DNA of 9,701 bases from an uncultured Lachnospiraceae bacterium. Lineage in GTDB: Bacteria; Bacillota_A; Clostridia; Lachnospirales; Lachnospiraceae. The notes beneath the pieces were generated by a model. The model was given only the letters and a program-made list of their open reading frames with translations. It ran no database searches and was not told where the DNA came from. This document shows, one piece after another, positions 6,592 through 9,701 of the stretch (position 1 is its first letter; the number at the start of each line of letters is the position of its first letter). Location of the stretch: NCBI GenBank assembly GCA_902796775.1, contig CADBQK010000029.1, positions 1-9,701 of the forward strand, given 5' to 3'. The translations under genes and the position numbers were made by a program.

Positions 6592-7575
6592 ATGGAAATA
6601 ATAGATTTTTTAATTGTTGTTTTGGCATTCACAAGTAAAAGAGTATTACAATGTATCATTTCCGCGATAGTATTCACAAGAACAACCATAAAGACGATTG
6701 TGCTTAGTATCATATTAAAGAAAACGGTACACAAGAGAAACGCCTGGTTGATTCCTTTCGTTCCTTTCATTTTACTTTGTTTATTGTTTGTTTCAGAAGT
6801 GTTAGGGTCCCTCACCTATCAGGAGTATCATAAGCTTTGTCATGATCCACAAATACTGAGCTCTTTAAAAAATGATGCCTGTACCCCTGAGTTTGTCCTG
6901 GCAGGGAAGTATTATGAATTACCCTGTCCTTTGCAAACCTTTGTCGGTAATGGATGGACGACAATTAGATCCTATACCGATGGCAAATACATCGATTTCG
7001 ACGATGTTCTTATACTCGAGGGACAATATGCCAGTTTTCATATTAAAACTCCGTATGGCTGTTTGGATCTGGTAACGGAATGTACTGAAAAGGGCCCCAC
7101 AAAATTGAACCAGACGACAGTAATTGCCGCCTTTTATTCCTCTAGGTCCCTCGTCGGGACACTCCAAACGTCGCCAAACCACAACTTTTTCGTGACAAAA
7201 AGCGGACTGACTGAAACAACTGAAAAGGACAAGGCAAAGGAGCTCACTTCTTATGCTGACTCAGACTTCTTTTCGGTTTCTTATACATGGATGTCCGGTA
7301 TATCTTCTGACGATTATGGAAATTATTATGAAATCAGAACCGATAGGTTTTCAAAAGAACTCAACCCGATGAGCGAGCATTCCTATGATCGTCTGAATGG
7401 CGCCTTTTTTACCGGTGGCTGTTACGATCTCAACAATGATTCCTATGAAATAAAAAGACCTCTGACATTGGGAAACATTCATCTAATCATCCTCCTGTCA
7501 TGGGTCCTTGCCGTTTCGATGGTTGCTCTATCTGTTGTGTTCGTTCTGAGAAAAAAAAGAAAGCGTCATCTATAA
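6592..7575 (+). CDS. Membrane-anchored protein with six-cysteine extracytoplasmic domain, unknown function
   Basis: No family recognised. I chose the ATG at 6592 because AGGTGG (6581-6586) sits five bases before it; a GTG at 6583 would overlap that site. The 327-residue product starts with three short hydrophobic runs separated by basic residues (about 4-13, 19-28, 33-42). A clear membrane segment follows at 51-73 after KKTVHKRN, and a last one at 295-319 before the basic tail KKRKRHL. The positive-inside rule places residues ~74-294 outside the cell. That domain has six cysteines (83, 97, 112, 157, 164, 277), enough for three disulfides, and many aromatics. The gene is very AT-rich at its start (23% G+C in the line at 6601), unlike its neighbours, suggesting transfer. 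It lies after the giant gene but has its own promoter, so it could be an immunity, anchoring or sensor protein; this is inference. Confidence 0.8.
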   Translation: MEIIDFLIVVLAFTSKRVLQCIISAIVFTRTTIKTIVLSIILKKTVHKRNAWLIPFVPFILLCLLFVSEVLGSLTYQEYHKLCHDPQILSSLKNDACTPEFVLAGKYYELPCPLQTFVGNGWTTIRSYTDGKYIDFDDVLILEGQYASFHIKTPYGCLDLVTECTEKGPTKLNQTTVIAAFYSSRSLVGTLQTSPNHNFFVTKSGLTETTEKDKAKELTSYADSDFFSVSYTWMSGISSDDYGNYYEIRTDRFSKELNPMSEHSYDRLNGAFFTGGCYDLNNDSYEIKRPLTLGNIHLIILLSWVLAVSMVALSVVFVLRKKRKRHL

Positions 7576-7576
7576 C

Positions 7577-7591
7577 CTGCGGCATTCGCAG
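7577..7591 (+). terminator. Short hairpin after the membrane-protein gene
   Basis: CTGCG (7577-7581) pairs with CGCAG (7587-7591) across GCATT, starting two bases after the stop. The T-run (7606-7611) is too far away for a standard terminator, so transcription may continue into the next gene. No good promoter is visible in the 101-base gap. Confidence 0.25.
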
Positions 7592-7676
7592 ATTAGTACA
7601 ACGAGTTTTTTCATGAAGCATTCTCCTCTGATTATGAGGTTTATACGAGATATTCCTCTATAGAAAAGGATAGTTG

Positions 7677-9506
7677 ATGAAATCGCACTCATTCACACAA
7701 TATATAAAAGAAAATCTTTACGATAGGCTTTATGACCTCAGTGATGCATTCCTAATGGATCATCATACGGCGATCTTAAAAGAAAGAAAACTCCGGAAAT
7801 TTGAGTTGTCAGACATATCAGTTCGACGGGTCAATGTTCAGGATGCGGATGGCGATTACATCTGTTTTAATGTCGTTGTTGTCACCGAACTCGATGCCTA
7901 TCATGAGAATGACAGGGAGGACCAGATCGAGGTCTGGTTAAGAGTTTTCTTCTCGATGGATCTGGGCCGGGCACCAGCCACACCAATCCATATACGTACA
8001 GACTTTTGTGAACAAAAGGAACGTACAAAGAATGGTCTTTCCGATCAATTGATCCCGTACATTCCCCGCAAGGATTATGAGGCTCGGGCGGAGGAGTTTC
8101 TGAATAGATACTATCCCTCCTGGGAGGAGAAAGGGCGCATCGACCCCTACCTTTTGGCAGAAGCAATGGGGCTTCAAATCATTGAGCGCAAGTTGTCCAT
8201 AGACGGGTCGTCTTTTGGTCAGATCATTTTCTTTGACCGGGAGGAAGAATTCTTTCAAGAGAACAGGCAGACATACCGGGAGATCGTTCCTGCCGGAACG
8301 ATCGTGATCGATCCAAAAGCCGCCGATTCCTGGAGTATCGGCTCTATCTACAATACGATCGTTCATGAGTGTATTCATTACGGATTACATCGAAAATGTT
8401 TTCTGTTTGAAAAACTTCTGAGCCCTGAATTGACCGCAATTTCCTGTAATTCTAATGGAGAAAACGGTGTGGGACAGGCGGACGCTTTCCAGATCATGGA
8501 AGTACAGGCGAATGCCCTGGCTCCCCGCGTACTGATGCCGAGAAATGCGGTCATCGATCTGGTTTTGGGCAGTTTGGAGGGGCACGAAGAGGATGCCGAG
8601 GATCCAAGGAAAATGGAGGTGGTCATCCGGAATCTATCGGAACATTTTCAGGTTTCCAGAAACGCAGCAAAAATCAGGCTGGTTGAACTAGGGTTTCGTA
8701 GTGCGCTTGGCTGTTTGTATTATCTGGACGGTCGTTATTTGCAGCCGTTCTCTTATCAAGTGGCTAAGGAAGATGCCCAGAAGGTCACCTATGCAATCGG
8801 TGAAATCGATTTGATACGCCTATTGGCTTCCGATAAAAGTTTTGGCACGTTTGTTGCTAGTCAAAACCTTTTGTATATTGACGGACATTTGGTTTTCGAT
8901 GCTCCAGCCTTCGTTTCCAGAGAGACAGGAGTTCCTTTCTTGACAGATTATGCACTGACTCACATGGATGAGTGTGCGATTCCGTTTGAAATCGAAGCCG
9001 TCAGGGGAATCTCCAAAACAGTCCGCTATTACAGTGAGTGTATACTGTTCCGCGAAAAGGATTCTCCTTATTTGTTGGAATTGAAGTTCAATGAGCAGTA
9101 TCTAAAACAATCCGGGAAAGAGAAGGAGGAGATTCTTCAGGAAGACTTGGAAGAAAGCCAAAAGCTTTTTCTTCGGTTGACCAATGATTTTGCAACATCG
9201 ATGAGACTTGCGAAAGACTGGTCTGGAATGACGTATGAAGAAATCGCAGACAAGGTGAACCTGGACGAACGTCAAGTGCGAAGGATATTTCATAGTGAAG
9301 GGACAAAGACAAATACATTGGTAGCGATTTTGCTGTCAATGAAACTGCCCGCCATGGTCAGTCTGAAATTAATGGAGCTTTCGTCCTGCCCTCTTAGATA
9401 TAACAATCAAGAGCATTGCATATTTCACTATGCATTAACCACGCTTCGGGGATATGACATGGATACGATACGAAAGAAACTTGACAAATTGGGGGCCGCA
9501 TTGTGA
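7677..9506 (+). CDS. ImmA/IrrE-family (M78) metallopeptidase with C-terminal helix-turn-helix
   Basis: A 609-residue predicted cytoplasmic zinc protease/regulator. The ATG at 7677 follows AAGGA by six bases and is preferred over a TTG directly before it. Residues ~40-110 form a strand-rich N-terminal domain. The peptidase spans about 139-345, with HECIH at 230-234 (ligands H230 and H234, catalytic E231). The third ligand is E275 in the E-x-QAN-x-LA-x-x-x-LMP pattern typical of M78 proteins. A middle domain (~346-460) carries the LTDYALTHMDEC stretch I associate with clostridial members. Residues ~517-563 (MTYEEIADKVNLDERQVRRI and following) form an XRE-like helix-turn-helix. ImmA and IrrE relatives relieve repression by cleaving an XRE-type repressor; no such gene is nearby, and here the DNA-binding motif is on the protease itself. 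A terminator follows about 90 bases downstream. Confidence 0.88.
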   Translation: MKSHSFTQYIKENLYDRLYDLSDAFLMDHHTAILKERKLRKFELSDISVRRVNVQDADGDYICFNVVVVTELDAYHENDREDQIEVWLRVFFSMDLGRAPATPIHIRTDFCEQKERTKNGLSDQLIPYIPRKDYEARAEEFLNRYYPSWEEKGRIDPYLLAEAMGLQIIERKLSIDGSSFGQIIFFDREEEFFQENRQTYREIVPAGTIVIDPKAADSWSIGSIYNTIVHECIHYGLHRKCFLFEKLLSPELTAISCNSNGENGVGQADAFQIMEVQANALAPRVLMPRNAVIDLVLGSLEGHEEDAEDPRKMEVVIRNLSEHFQVSRNAAKIRLVELGFRSALGCLYYLDGRYLQPFSYQVAKEDAQKVTYAIGEIDLIRLLASDKSFGTFVASQNLLYIDGHLVFDAPAFVSRETGVPFLTDYALTHMDECAIPFEIEAVRGISKTVRYYSECILFREKDSPYLLELKFNEQYLKQSGKEKEEILQEDLEESQKLFLRLTNDFATSMRLAKDWSGMTYEEIADKVNLDERQVRRIFHSEGTKTNTLVAILLSMKLPAMVSLKLMELSSCPLRYNNQEHCIFHYALTTLRGYDMDTIRKKLDKLGAAL

Positions 9507-9595
9507 TATAGCTTAGTTGTTTCCTGTTTATCCGACTGAAGCGAAAACAATCATTTTCTAGTGCCTGAAAGGTTTTTTCATAAATCAAAAAAGGA

Positions 9596-9637
9596 ATGCT
9601 GGTCTGTTGAGAAATCAAGCAAACCAGCATGCTTTTT
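9596..9637 (+). terminator. Rho-independent terminator, possibly bidirectional
   Basis: ATGCTGGT (9596-9603) pairs with ACCAGCAT (9623-9630). Inside it, TTGA-GAAA-TCAA forms a second stem with a GNRA-type loop. TTTTT (9633-9637) follows, and an AAAAAA run (9587-9592) precedes the stem, so it could also serve the other strand. It ends transcription of the ImmA/IrrE-type gene. I see nothing else supportable in 9507-9701. Confidence 0.75.
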
Positions 9638-9701
9638 AGCCAACCTTGTCCGACAGATGCCTAAATCGTTTTAACACAAAACTTTCTTATGAGTATCCCA
9701 C

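Noticed and set aside
6410..6601. Plus-strand frame of 63 codons with a hydrophobic start, between the giant gene and the membrane protein
   Set aside because: Its TTG start lies in the arm of the hairpin at 6389-6414, it has no ribosome binding site, and it runs through the strong promoter at 6495-6523.
7592..7676. Promoter directly before the ImmA/IrrE-type gene
   Set aside because: Candidate boxes such as TTTTCA and TTATGA match the consensus poorly in sequence, so I do not call one; read-through from 6495 is possible.

Overview
The window looks like a low-to-mid G+C Firmicute (Clostridia, probably Lachnospiraceae or Oscillospiraceae). This is inferred from a clostridial-type M3 oligoendopeptidase, an ImmA/IrrE-family protein of the kind common in Lachnospiraceae mobile regions, strong AGGAGG-type ribosome binding sites and a consensus sigma-A promoter. 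No RNA gene, CRISPR array, transposase or integrase is visible. All five genes are on the + strand.

Region 1 (1-2334) is G+C rich and looks like resident chromosome; hand-counted 60-base lines give 65% at 301 and 57% at 1741. It holds the C-terminal two thirds of an M3 family oligoendopeptidase. Fourteen bases later comes an unrecognised 356-residue cytoplasmic protein, which turns out to be a tandem duplication of one ~160-residue unit. A stable hairpin with a C(UUCG)G tetraloop closes this block.

Region 2 (2335-2840) is a 506-base non-coding stretch. It carries a near-perfect 30-base palindrome and a second, degenerate copy 127 bp away, both built on GGACAT/ATGTCC. It ends in a structured leader whose last stem covers the Shine-Dalgarno of the next gene.

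Region 3 (2841-9506) looks accessory. It has a giant (1176-residue) NlpC/P60 peptidase with eight SH3b-like repeats, a Cys/His zinc-knuckle-like linker and an unassigned ~330-residue C-terminal domain, but no signal peptide. Next is a very AT-rich gene, with its own TTGACA-17-TATGAT promoter, for a membrane-anchored protein with a six-cysteine outer domain. Last is a 609-residue ImmA/IrrE-type (M78) metallopeptidase with a C-terminal helix-turn-helix, closed by a terminator at about 9596-9637. G+C falls steadily through the giant gene (60% at 4141, 33% at 6121) into the membrane-protein gene (23% at 6601), then recovers in the last gene (55% at 8041).

How the genes may work together is inference. 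The third region reads most easily as a cell-wall-targeting hydrolase or effector, an adjacent envelope protein that could be its partner or immunity protein, and a protease-type regulator of the kind that controls mobile elements. Nothing in the sequence proves that the three act together.
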